From positions 62,001 to 126,000 of the forward strand of contig CAVEPA010000003.1 in the NCBI GenBank assembly GCA_963617485.1: a DNA stretch of 64,000 bases, in the 5' to 3' direction. Shown here piece by piece: positions 9,556 to 17,766 of this stretch (within the stretch, counting starts at the first letter, position 1; each line of letters starts with the position of its first letter). Source of the DNA: UBA1757 sp963617485 (lineage in GTDB: Bacteria > Bacteroidota > Bacteroidia > Bacteroidales > UBA1402). A program made the position numbers and the translations under genes. Under the pieces are notes generated by a model. That model saw nothing but the letters and a program-made list of their open reading frames with translations, did not search any database and was not told the DNA's origin.

Positions 9556-10878
9556 TTATTTGTTCAGCAGTTCTTCTAGAGCAATCTGGGCGTTCACCAG
9601 TTCCAGCAGGGCCTGAACGTAGCTGCTCTGGGCCGAAATAAGGTTGTTGCCGGCATTGGTAAGGTCCAGGCTGGCGGCCGCACCTACTTCGTATTTGTTG
9701 GAAATGTTGTCGAAAATCCTTTGGGTGACATCAATATTCTTCTTTTGCGTGTCGTAGGTTTCGTAGGCGGTGCTTAGGTTATAGCAAAGCTGGCTGTGCT
9801 GTACGCGCAGGGCGTCTTCGGTGTCGGCCATGGTGTTGAGCTGCTTCTCGTAGTCGAACTTGGCGGCCTGTATCGATTTGGCCTTGGAAAGGCTGGTGAA
9901 GAGCGGTATGCTGACCGAAACTCCCACCATATTGGGCGGTGTCATGTTCATGCCTTCGTCCTGGCCGAAATAGGTCTTGGCCGAATACTGGTAATAGGCG
10001 CTCAGCTGCGGGCCGGTGTTCCATTTCTGGGCGGCCAGCTGCTTCTTCGACAGAGCGGTGTTCTCCTTGAGCAACTGGTAGCTGTAATTGTTGTCGAGCA
10101 CGAATTCTTCGCTAAGCAGGGCAAAGGCTTCATCGATATTGAGCAAATCGTCGATGGTCTGCGTAAGAACAATCTCGGTCTGCACGTCCACGCCCAATTG
10201 CAGACGCATGGAGTTGTAGACCATCTCCATAGAACGTTTGCTGGAATTGATGCTGGTCTGCATATTGGCCACCTGCACTTGCAGCTGGTCGGCATCGGTC
10301 TGTTCGGCCACGCCCGCATAAACCGAAGCTTGGGTGTATTGGTAAAGCTGTTCCATATTGGCCAGGTTCTTGTCGAGCAGGCCCAAGGTCTGTTCCATTA
10401 CCAAAGCCGAATAGTACAGCGTCTTCACCTGGTCTTTGATTTGCTGTTCGCTTTGCTTGTAGGTGATGTCGCTCATCCTTTGGGCAATCTTGCTGGTTTG
10501 CACGGCCACCACTTGTGCGCCGCTAAAGGCGATGGAGGCAGTGATACCCAGCGTTCCGTAAGGGTTCATCGGGATGGACATTGAACCGAAGTCCATTTGG
10601 TAGCCGCAATAGTTGGAGTAGTCGGCCTGTGCGTTGAGTTGGGGAAGCATACTGGCGATGGACTGCCACAGGGTGGCTTGCGATTTTTGCACGTCCAGCG
10701 ATGCATTCTTCAGTGTCCGGTTGTTTTCCAGGGCATAGTTCTGAGCTTCTTCCAGTGTCAGTTCCAGACGGAGAGTGTCTTGCTCCAGACGGAGAGTGTC
10801 TTGCGCAAACACTTGACAATTAAAGCATAACAGAAAACATAGCCCCATCATCAGGCAATGGAATTTCATAGTTTGCAT
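9556..10878 (-). CDS. TolC-family outer-membrane efflux protein
   Basis: A 440-residue outer-membrane channel component and first gene of the efflux operon. An N-terminal signal peptide (MKFHCLMMGLCFLLCFNCQVFA) is followed by the family opening LTLEEAQNYALENNRTLKNA and long alpha-helical repeats rich in Gln and Ala, ending TNAGNNLISAQSSYVQALLELVNAQIALEEL-like. ATG codons at 10878 and 10869 are both possible; the second gives a slightly tighter signal peptide. Directly after the signal peptide lies an exact tandem heptapeptide, QDTLRLE twice, produced by a 21-bp duplication. Confidence 0.92.
   Translation of the reverse strand: MQTMKFHCLMMGLCFLLCFNCQVFAQDTLRLEQDTLRLELTLEEAQNYALENNRTLKNASLDVQKSQATLWQSIASMLPQLNAQADYSNYCGYQMDFGSMSIPMNPYGTLGITASIAFSGAQVVAVQTSKIAQRMSDITYKQSEQQIKDQVKTLYYSALVMEQTLGLLDKNLANMEQLYQYTQASVYAGVAEQTDADQLQVQVANMQTSINSSKRSMEMVYNSMRLQLGVDVQTEIVLTQTIDDLLNIDEAFALLSEEFVLDNNYSYQLLKENTALSKKQLAAQKWNTGPQLSAYYQYSAKTYFGQDEGMNMTPPNMVGVSVSIPLFTSLSKAKSIQAAKFDYEKQLNTMADTEDALRVQHSQLCYNLSTAYETYDTQKKNIDVTQRIFDNISNKYEVGAAASLDLTNAGNNLISAQSSYVQALLELVNAQIALEELLNK
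10763..10804. repeat. Exact 21-bp tandem duplication inside the TolC-like gene
   Basis: Two identical 21-bp units occupy 10763-10783 and 10784-10804. Because 21 is a multiple of three, the reading frame is kept and the mature N-terminus of the channel protein gains one copy of QDTLRLE. An exact, uninterrupted repeat suggests a recent slippage event or a length-variable site. Confidence 0.9.
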
Positions 10879-10919
10879 ATCGATAATTTGACGTATTCGT
10901 GTAAAGAACGATTTGGCGG

Positions 10920-10927
10920 CAAAAGTA
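10920..10927 (-). promoter_or_regulatory. Putative -7 box of the RND efflux operon promoter
   Basis: TACTTTTG on the minus strand matches TAnnTTTG, 41 bp before the first ATG of the operon. No clean -33 TTTG is seen at the usual distance. No operator-like palindrome is obvious next to it. Confidence 0.45.
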
Positions 10928-10984
10928 TAACAAATGTGGCGTTAATCTTGGTTTAACCGCTCTAAAAAACATTAATGCAGATGC

Positions 10985-11434
10985 TCAGAACAGGCTGACG
11001 ATGCCCAGGTAAGAAAGTAGGATAAAACCGTAACGCAAGGTTTTGCCAATGGAGGTGAACAGCAGTGTCCCCCAAACATTGACGCGCAGCAGGCCTAGTG
11101 TCACCGCAATGGCCTCGCCCGCGTAGGGCAGCCAAGTGAGCAGGCCGAAATAGCTGCCGTAGCGGGCGGCTTTCGGCTTGATGCGGTCTACCAGCTCTTG
11201 TTTGACAATCTTGTGCTTGACCATCCAGTCGGTTTTGCCTAGACTTCCCAGCCAATAGCAAGTCATACCGCCCAAGGTGTTGCCCAAACTGAGGCAAACG
11301 AGGACCAGCCATGGTTTGCATCCGCCCATAAGACTGCCTACCATCAGTATTTCAGAACTGAAGGGAACAATGCTTCCGGCCAGAAATGATCCGATGAATA
11401 CGCCTAAATAGCCTAGTGAAACGAAAAAATCCAT
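10985..11434 (-). CDS. YqaA/DedA-type integral membrane protein
   Basis: A 149-residue membrane protein of the YqaA (DedA/SNARE-associated-like) group. Hydrophobic segments are at about residues 5-30, 40-63, 95-115 and 125-148. The family segments GSFLAGSIVPFSSE, GNTLGGMTCYWLG and the arginine- and glycine-containing stretch YGSYFGLLTWLPYAGEAIAVTLGLLR are present. DedA relatives have been linked to lipid recycling across the membrane; the function of the short YqaA branch is not settled. It has its own promoter box and stands alone between the efflux operon and the methylesterase gene. Confidence 0.85.
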   Translation of the reverse strand: MDFFVSLGYLGVFIGSFLAGSIVPFSSEILMVGSLMGGCKPWLVLVCLSLGNTLGGMTCYWLGSLGKTDWMVKHKIVKQELVDRIKPKAARYGSYFGLLTWLPYAGEAIAVTLGLLRVNVWGTLLFTSIGKTLRYGFILLSYLGIVSLF

Positions 11435-11465
11435 GCTGGGTTCAAAACAACTTCTAAAGAAGTTG

Positions 11466-11473
11466 CAAAGGTA
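11466..11473 (-). promoter_or_regulatory. Putative -7 box for the YqaA-type gene
   Basis: TACCTTTG on the minus strand lies 31 bp before the ATG at 11434, as expected for the Bacteroidota vegetative promoter. It is divergent from the methylesterase promoter box 50 bp away. Confidence 0.5.
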
Positions 11474-11523
11474 CTATTTTATAAAATCCCATGGGCGTTT
11501 TAAGATATCTTTTACTTTTTTTA

Positions 11524-11531
11524 TATCTTTG
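11524..11531 (+). promoter_or_regulatory. Putative -7 box for the large pectin methylesterase gene
   Basis: TATCTTTG matches TAnnTTTG and lies 29 bp before the ATG at 11561. The leader is AT-rich with no Shine-Dalgarno sequence, as usual in this phylum. Confidence 0.5.
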
Positions 11532-11560
11532 CACACGAACTAACTATTAATTTAACAATC

Positions 11561-14500
11561 ATGAAGAAAATTTACCTATTTCTAGTGGCATGTTGCATGG
11601 TTATGTCAACATGGGCCACACTGCCTGCCGGTAGTTTCACTATCGATTTCAGGACATTATGCACCGACTTGCCCACTTCCGGAGCGGCTGTGACGGTGGG
11701 TTACAACTGGGACGCCGATTCGGCTGCTTTCGTTAAGTCGGCTACGGCCGAAGGCTCCGATGTGGTGCTGAACAACGTGTATTATCATGGAGCACAGCAT
11801 GGCATCCAAAAAGGCACCATCACCATTAACACATCTTCCAAGACCTTGCTCAAGATAGGCGGTTGCCAATATGGCTCCGGCTTTACGGTTACCGACGGCA
11901 ACGGCAAGGTGCTGGCTACTGTCGAGAAAGAGGCCCGTAAATGCGACAGCAACACTTCTTTCGACAACTACAACGAAGTGAGCTACAATTCGCTTTCGCC
12001 TACAGCCTTGACCATCTCTGAAACGGCTTACATCCCTTATATCATCATGGAAGTGAGTTCGCCCGTGCAGGAAAAGTCGCTTTTCCGCACCGATTTCAGC
12101 GATTGGAAGGCCGCCGGTGCTGCCGAGGCCTACACAGTAAAAGCCACTGCCAAGTACACCAACGAAGAAATTACCTTTACGCTCAACAAGACGGCGGTGA
12201 ACCCCAGTAATGTCGATTGGGCCAGCAAGTTCCCCAATGCCCTCAGCCAGACCTGTCTTCGCAGTGAAAAGTCTGAGGCTTACGTGGAAACTTCGGTCAT
12301 TTCGTCTGTTTCTAAAGTGTACTTCATGCATGGTGCAACGGGTAGCAAACGTGGTTGGGGCCTTTATGCCAAGGGCGAAGGCGATGCCGATTGGGTGCTC
12401 ATTTCCGATGCAGTGGCTACCACGGCTTCGGGTACCGAAGTGACGGCTACCGTCAATCGCAACAACTGCCAGCTGCGCTTCTACAACCTGAATGTTTCGC
12501 AGAATGCCTATATGTTCAACCTGGAAATCTTCGGCAATGTCGACATGACCCAGATGCCCGCTTTGGGAACCTTCAAGGTGAACGGCCAAAGCGTGACGGC
12601 CGTCGATATTTTTGAACTTAACGATGAGGGCAACTACACGGCCATTTATGAAGTTTCCAAGAAGGTTGCCATGGTATCGGCCGAGAATCCGCTTACCGAT
12701 ATTTTGGCTGACAATGGCGAGGTGGGCACGATTACTTATAAGAACAGTGCTGCCGGTGACTCCTGCGTCTGCACTATCCCTATCAGCCTGACGGCCGGCG
12801 GCAAGACCATCAACGCCAACTATATCCTTACCGTGGTGCAGAAACCCGACTTCACGCTCAGCTACTACGATGCCGACGGCACGACCTTGCTGGGTACCCA
12901 AATTGTCGAGAAGGATGCTGCTATTGGGACTTTCGCCGTGGAAGCTTCGCAGGTGACGGTGCCCGCCGGTCATGTGTACCGCGGCTGGTTCATTGCTGCC
13001 AAGGGTGAGGATATCCGCAAATACACCACCGACGAGATTATTGTAGGCAATACGGCCTTGTATGCCCGCACAACCGCCGAAGAAGTGCAGCAGGCCGGTA
13101 CGCGCTACGCCTATAACCTCAACCGCAAATACTTCGATGCAGCCGACCACGAATGCTTCTCTTCCGATGGCAAATATTACAACCAGCACGGATGGGTCTT
13201 CTCTGCCGGTCAATACTTCAAGGTGAAAGTCGGCAGCACGGCTTGCGTCATTCTGTCGGCCTGCCAGTATTCGGGCAGTGCGGCCATCACCGTTACCGAT
13301 GCCGATGGCAAGGAACTGGGCAGTATCGCCGATGCGCGTGTGGCTACCGATGGTGCTACGATGGCTTACAATTACGCCGGCCCGGCCACGGAACTCACCT
13401 TTACTTTTGGAGCTACGGCCTACATCCACAGCGTGGTAATCAACAACTTGGCCGAGGGCGGTATCGTCAAGAACGATGCCGGTTACTATGTGGTCAAGGC
13501 GGGCGACGCCTCCGATTTTATGACCGTGCTCGAAGTGGCTCAAGCCAGCAAGGCGGCCGATGAACGCGCCTTCATCTACCTGCCCGACGGCCTCTACGAT
13601 TTGGGCGAAACGGTGTTGACACCCATCGCTGCCAGCAATGTGTCCATTATCGGACAGAGTATGGAAAAGACCATCATCCGCAACGCTCCCGACATTTCCA
13701 TCGAAGGTATCGGAACAACGGCCACTTTCTTGGTAACGGGTGCCAACACGTACTTCCAAGACTTGAGCATTCAGAATGCGCTCGACTATTATGGTGCCGG
13801 TTCTGCCGGACGTGCCGTCTGCATTCAGGACAAGGGCTCCAATACCATTTGCAAGAATGTCCGCCTGCTCTCTTATCAGGACACCTATTATTCGAATAAC
13901 GATGCATCGCAGTTCTACTTTGGTGATTGCGACCTGCATGGTTGTGTCGATTTCGTTTGCGGTGGCGGCGAAGTGTATTACGACAACTGCCTCTTCACGC
14001 TCGAAAGCCGCAAGAAGGGCCAGGTGGCCGGTGATGTTACCATTGCTGCGCCCAACGGCAATTCCGCCCACGGCTATGTGATGGAATCTTGCACCATCGA
14101 CCCCAGCGCCTGTGCCAGCTTCAACCTAGGCCGCTCTTGGGGTGGTGACGCACGTTTGGCCTATCTGAACACCAAGGTGCTCGACAAGTCCAAGCTGGTG
14201 GCCACGCACTTTACGCTGCAGGGTATGAATGTGGCTGCCCAGTATTTCCGTGAGTACAACACGGTGGATGCCGAGGGCAATGCCATCGCCGGACCGGGCG
14301 AACAGACTTTTGTCAAGGACAAGACCAAATACACCTACGATGTCAGCATGACGGCCCAACAGGCTGCCGCTTTCGCCTACGACTCCATCTTCACGGTTTG
14401 GAATCCGCGCGCGCTGTCGGCTCAGCTCTCCTTGACGGAGGCTCCTGCCAACGATGCCAATACCCTGTCGTGGAAGGCCGTTCCCGAGGCCAAGGCTTAT

Positions 14501-14794
14501 GCTGTTTTCTATGGTGATGAGCTGAAGGACATCATTCCGGGTACTTCTTACCAAATGGAAGCTGGTAGCGATGCTGCTTTGTACAAGCTGCGTGTGGCCA
14601 ATGCCATGGGTGGTTTCGGCAAAGTGTTCGGCACTGCAGTGGCTTTGCCTCAACTCACGGCCGAAGATGTTGTCAAGGTGGAATACTTCAACGCTTTGGG
14701 TCAGCGTATGCCGGCCGCAGCCCAGGGGCTGACCGTTCAGAAGACCACTTACCGCGACGGCAGTGTAAGGGTGCAGAAATACTATTCGAAATAA
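11561..14794 (+). CDS. Large secreted multidomain pectin methylesterase (CE8)
   Basis: A 1077-residue exported protein (signal peptide MKKIYLFLVACCMVMSTWA). A catalytic right-handed beta-helix of the CE8 pectinesterase family spans about residues 648-930, with the oxyanion Gln773 and Asp774 (SYQDTYY), catalytic Asp797 (GCVDFVCGGG), and Arg858/Trp860 (LGRSW). The first ~640 residues are non-catalytic beta modules. Two of them, about 10-160 and 515-640, resemble each other (GCQYGSGFTVTDGNGK against ACQYSGSAAITVTDADGK) and look like an internal duplication. An InlB-type repeat lies at about 440-505. A fibronectin-like stretch and a tail with NALGQRM end the protein. It removes methyl groups from homogalacturonan and is monocistronic, apart from the main pectin locus. 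Confidence 0.9.
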   Translation: MKKIYLFLVACCMVMSTWATLPAGSFTIDFRTLCTDLPTSGAAVTVGYNWDADSAAFVKSATAEGSDVVLNNVYYHGAQHGIQKGTITINTSSKTLLKIGGCQYGSGFTVTDGNGKVLATVEKEARKCDSNTSFDNYNEVSYNSLSPTALTISETAYIPYIIMEVSSPVQEKSLFRTDFSDWKAAGAAEAYTVKATAKYTNEEITFTLNKTAVNPSNVDWASKFPNALSQTCLRSEKSEAYVETSVISSVSKVYFMHGATGSKRGWGLYAKGEGDADWVLISDAVATTASGTEVTATVNRNNCQLRFYNLNVSQNAYMFNLEIFGNVDMTQMPALGTFKVNGQSVTAVDIFELNDEGNYTAIYEVSKKVAMVSAENPLTDILADNGEVGTITYKNSAAGDSCVCTIPISLTAGGKTINANYILTVVQKPDFTLSYYDADGTTLLGTQIVEKDAAIGTFAVEASQVTVPAGHVYRGWFIAAKGEDIRKYTTDEIIVGNTALYARTTAEEVQQAGTRYAYNLNRKYFDAADHECFSSDGKYYNQHGWVFSAGQYFKVKVGSTACVILSACQYSGSAAITVTDADGKELGSIADARVATDGATMAYNYAGPATELTFTFGATAYIHSVVINNLAEGGIVKNDAGYYVVKAGDASDFMTVLEVAQASKAADERAFIYLPDGLYDLGETVLTPIAASNVSIIGQSMEKTIIRNAPDISIEGIGTTATFLVTGANTYFQDLSIQNALDYYGAGSAGRAVCIQDKGSNTICKNVRLLSYQDTYYSNNDASQFYFGDCDLHGCVDFVCGGGEVYYDNCLFTLESRKKGQVAGDVTIAAPNGNSAHGYVMESCTIDPSACASFNLGRSWGGDARLAYLNTKVLDKSKLVATHFTLQGMNVAAQYFREYNTVDAEGNAIAGPGEQTFVKDKTKYTYDVSMTAQQAAAFAYDSIFTVWNPRALSAQLSLTEAPANDANTLSWKAVPEAKAYAVFYGDELKDIIPGTSYQMEAGSDAALYKLRVANAMGGFGKVFGTAVALPQLTAEDVVKVEYFNALGQRMPAAAQGLTVQKTTYRDGSVRVQKYYSK

Positions 14795-14947
14795 GCCGCT
14801 GTTATAGGCAGGCCTTAACCGGCTTGCACAACGTATCGGAGGTCGGGCCCCAGGGCTGCGGCCTCCGCTTCGTTTACGCACTTGGGACCTCCTTCGCGAC
14901 CCTTCTAAAAAAGTGGATTTTGCTTTTTGAAAAACAAGGGAGTTGCG
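14795..14947 (+). other. GC-rich intergenic segment with two alternative hairpins
   Basis: No gene is seen here. CGGAGG (14837-14842) can pair with CCTCCG (14862-14867), while the overlapping GGAGGTC (14838-14844) can instead pair with GACCTCC (14886-14892), so the two structures exclude each other. A short A run, not a T run, follows. It could be the 3' end of the methylesterase transcript; it lies upstream of the next promoter, so it is unlikely to be a leader of the dehydrogenase operon. Confidence 0.4.
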
Positions 14948-14955
14948 TACCTTTG
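14926..14955 (+). promoter_or_regulatory. Promoter of the 2-oxoacid dehydrogenase operon
   Basis: TTTG (14926-14929), an 18-bp spacer and TACCTTTG (14948-14955) fit the Bacteroidota -33/-7 arrangement with the spacer one base short of the usual 19-21. It lies 42 bp before the E2 start codon at 14998. Confidence 0.6.
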
Positions 14956-14997
14956 CAAACTTGGAAAAAAAAATCACATAATTTCAGAAAATATAGC

Positions 14998-16359
14998 ATG
15001 GCAACTGTAGTAATCATGCCCAAACAAGGGCAATCGGTAGAGAGCTGTATCATCGCCTCTATCAAACAGAAAGGTGAAGAAGTGAAGAAGGGCGACATCC
15101 TGTTTGCCTACGAAACCGACAAGGCCTCTTTCGAGGAAGAGTCGCAGGTGGATGGTGTGGTACTGGAATGTCTGTATAAGGAAGGCGACGAAGTGCCCGT
15201 CCTGACCAACGTGATGGTTATCGGCCAGCCCGGCGAAGATATTTCGGGTCTTTTGGGTGACGGTGCTCCTACGGCCGCTCCTGCACAAGAAGAGGCGCCT
15301 GCCGCAGCAACGGCGGCCGCCGAAGCGCCCGCCGCTGCTGCGGCAGCGCCTGCCCAGCCTACAGCCGCTGCGTCCTCCAACGGCGAAAAGTTCATCTCGC
15401 CCCGCGCACGTCATTTGGCCGAGAAAGAAGCTGTCAATATCGACATCGTGGCCGGTAGCGGCCCCCAAGGACGCATCATCGAGCGTGACATTCAGGCAGC
15501 CGTTGCAGCCGGCAACCGTCTGAGCGGTAAGGCTAAGGCTATGATGGCCGAAGGCGGCCTGCAGGCTCCTGCCCAAGGCAGCGGTCTGGCCGGCACGGTA
15601 AAAGCTGCCGACTTGAAGGTGGCCAAGCCCAACCATACCGACATCCCCGGCGAGGGCGAAGACTTCAAGGTGGTGAAAATGAGCAATATGCGCAAGATTA
15701 TCGCCAACGCTATGTATAACTCGCTGCAGAACTCGGCCCAGCTTACCCATCATCTGGGTGCCGATGCCCGTCGCCTGCAGGCCTTGCGCAAGAAAGCCAA
15801 GAAAGCTTACGAAGAAGGCCGTATCACGGCCAACGTTACCATCAACGACCTTGTCTGCTATGCCGTTGTCAAGGCCTTGTTGAAATTCCCCAATGCCAAT
15901 TCTCACTGCCTGGGCGATTCTATGCGTCTTTTCAACAAGGTGCACCTTGGTTTGGCTGTCGATACCGAACGCGGTCTGATGGTGCCTGCCGTAAAGAATG
16001 CCGACGATTTGTCCATCACCGGTCTGAGCAACCAGCTCAAGAAAGTGGCCGACGACTGCAAGAAGGGCTGCATTAACCCCGATTTGTTGTCTTCGCAGGC
16101 TGCTTCCTTTACGGTGAGCAATTTGGGCAATTACGGTGTGGAAGTCTTCACTCCTATTATTAACGTGCCCCAAAGCGCCATTCTGGGTGTGAACACCATT
16201 GTACCTCGTCCCAAGGACTTGGGCGGCGGTGTCTATGCTTTCGTGCCATATATCGGCCTGAGCCTTACCTACGACCATCGTGCGCTGGACGGCGGCGAAG
16301 CAACGCGCTTCCTCAAGCAGATAGCCATTGAAATCGAAAACTTGGATATTGATTTTTAA
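14998..16359 (+). CDS. 2-oxoacid (pyruvate) dehydrogenase E2, dihydrolipoyl acyltransferase
   Basis: A 453-residue E2 core component that transfers the acyl group from lipoate to CoA. I use the ATG at 14998 because the lipoyl domain then begins at once (MATVVIMPKQGQSVESC); the lipoylated lysine is Lys42 in ETDKAS. An Ala/Pro-rich hinge covers about 85-125. The E1/E3-binding domain is at about 133-165 (SPRARHLAEKEAVNID and GPQGRIIERDI). The C-terminal acyltransferase domain holds the catalytic His427 and Asp431 (DHRALDGG). It is the first gene of a five-gene unit; E3 starts 12 bp downstream. Similarity fits pyruvate-type E2, but substrate cannot be proven here. Confidence 0.93.
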   Translation: MATVVIMPKQGQSVESCIIASIKQKGEEVKKGDILFAYETDKASFEEESQVDGVVLECLYKEGDEVPVLTNVMVIGQPGEDISGLLGDGAPTAAPAQEEAPAAATAAAEAPAAAAAAPAQPTAAASSNGEKFISPRARHLAEKEAVNIDIVAGSGPQGRIIERDIQAAVAAGNRLSGKAKAMMAEGGLQAPAQGSGLAGTVKAADLKVAKPNHTDIPGEGEDFKVVKMSNMRKIIANAMYNSLQNSAQLTHHLGADARRLQALRKKAKKAYEEGRITANVTINDLVCYAVVKALLKFPNANSHCLGDSMRLFNKVHLGLAVDTERGLMVPAVKNADDLSITGLSNQLKKVADDCKKGCINPDLLSSQAASFTVSNLGNYGVEVFTPIINVPQSAILGVNTIVPRPKDLGGGVYAFVPYIGLSLTYDHRALDGGEATRFLKQIAIEIENLDIDF

Positions 16360-16371
16360 TACAACAATAAG

Positions 16372-17754
16372 ATGTTTGATGTAGCAATCATCGGCGGTGG
16401 CCCCGGTGGATACGTGGCAGCCGAAAGGGCAGGCGCAGCAGGCCTGTCAGTGGTGCTTTTCGAAAAGCGGGAATTGGGCGGTGTATGTCTGAACGAAGGT
16501 TGTATCCCCACCAAAACCCTTCTCTACAGTGCCAAAGTATACAACTATGCCTTGCACGGCCAGCAATATGGCGTGAGCGTTGAAAACGCCGCCTTCGACT
16601 ATGGCAAGATTGTCGACCGCAAAAACAAGGTGGTAAAGAAACTGGTAGGTGGTGTCAAGGCCGCCATGAAGGCCAACAAGGTGCAGGTGGTGAATGCCGA
16701 AGTACTGATTGAAGGCCGCAGCGCCGAAGGTATCAGCCTGTCGGCTGGCGGCGAGAAGTATCTGGCCAAAAATCTGCTTATCTGCTCGGGCTCTGAGGCT
16801 ACGGTGCCTCCCATTCCCGGTCTGAAGGAAGCCGGCGACGTTATCGTGACCAACCGCGAGATTCTGGCCCTGCGCGAACAGCCCAAAGAACTGGTGGTTA
16901 TCGGCGGTGGCGTTATCGGTATGGAATTCGCCTCCTTCTTCAATAATTTGGGAACTAAGGTGACCATCATCGAAATGCTGCCTGAAATTTTGGGCGGTTT
17001 GGACGGTGAAATCTCGGCCATGCTACGCGACATCTACGCCAAGAAAGGCATCTCTTTCAACTTGCGTTGCAAGGTGGTGGCCATCGAAGGCAATACGGTG
17101 GTTTACGAAGATCCCGAAGGCAAGACCCAGCGCGTGAGTGGCGACAAGATTCTGCTTTCTGTGGGCCGTCGTGCCAACATCAGCGGCTACGGTCTGGAGA
17201 ACATCGGCATCGAGATGCTTCTCAATCGCGGTGGCAAGCCCTGTGGCATCAAGGTGGACGAACACATGCGCACCAACATCCCCAATGTCTATGCAGCCGG
17301 CGATATAACGGGCTTCTCGCTTTTGGCCCATACGGCTTCGCGCGAAGGTGAAGTGGCCATCAACAATATTTTGGGCAAGAACGACATCATGCGCTACGAT
17401 GCCATTCCCGGTGTTGTGTACACCAATCCTGAAGTGGCCGGCGTGGGCCTTACCCAAGAACAGGCCAAGGCCAAGAACATCGAGGTGGATATCCTCAAGT
17501 TGCCCATGGCTTACTCTGGCCGTTTCGTGGCCGAAAACGAAGGTGGTGAAGGCATTTGCAAAATCATCTGCGGCAAGAAGTATCACGAAGTGTTGGGTGT
17601 GCACATGCTGGGCAATCCTTGCAGCGAAATCATCGCCGCAGCCTGCATGGCCATCGAACAGGAAATGACCGTCAACCAGCTCAAGGAAGTGGTGTTCCCG
17701 CATCCTACCGTGGGCGAAATCATCAAGGAAACAGCTTTCTCAAAAATCATCTAA
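16372..17754 (+). CDS. lpdA: Dihydrolipoyl dehydrogenase (E3)
   Basis: A 460-residue FAD flavoprotein that reoxidises the dihydrolipoyl arm of E2 with NAD+. The FAD-binding loop is GGGPGGYVAAE (8-18), the redox disulfide is Cys39 and Cys44 (GGVCLNEGCIPTK), the NAD loop is VIGGGVIGMEFASFF (near 178-192), and the second FAD segment is NVYAAGDITG. The C-terminal catalytic pair is His444 and Glu449 (HPTVGE). Gaps of 12 bp to both E2 and E1 show that it belongs to the same operon. Confidence 0.95.
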   Translation: MFDVAIIGGGPGGYVAAERAGAAGLSVVLFEKRELGGVCLNEGCIPTKTLLYSAKVYNYALHGQQYGVSVENAAFDYGKIVDRKNKVVKKLVGGVKAAMKANKVQVVNAEVLIEGRSAEGISLSAGGEKYLAKNLLICSGSEATVPPIPGLKEAGDVIVTNREILALREQPKELVVIGGGVIGMEFASFFNNLGTKVTIIEMLPEILGGLDGEISAMLRDIYAKKGISFNLRCKVVAIEGNTVVYEDPEGKTQRVSGDKILLSVGRRANISGYGLENIGIEMLLNRGGKPCGIKVDEHMRTNIPNVYAAGDITGFSLLAHTASREGEVAINNILGKNDIMRYDAIPGVVYTNPEVAGVGLTQEQAKAKNIEVDILKLPMAYSGRFVAENEGGEGICKIICGKKYHEVLGVHMLGNPCSEIIAAACMAIEQEMTVNQLKEVVFPHPTVGEIIKETAFSKII

Positions 17755-17766
17755 AACTATATCGAT

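Noticed and set aside
10945..10975. A terminator for the YqaA-type gene
   Set aside because: GGCGTTAA and TTAACCGC pair imperfectly and no convincing T run follows on the minus strand, so I did not annotate it.
11657..14071. An 804-codon open frame on the minus strand opposite the large methylesterase
   Set aside because: Its translation is low-complexity with no domain or signal peptide, and the plus strand has the CE8 motifs; it is a shadow frame.
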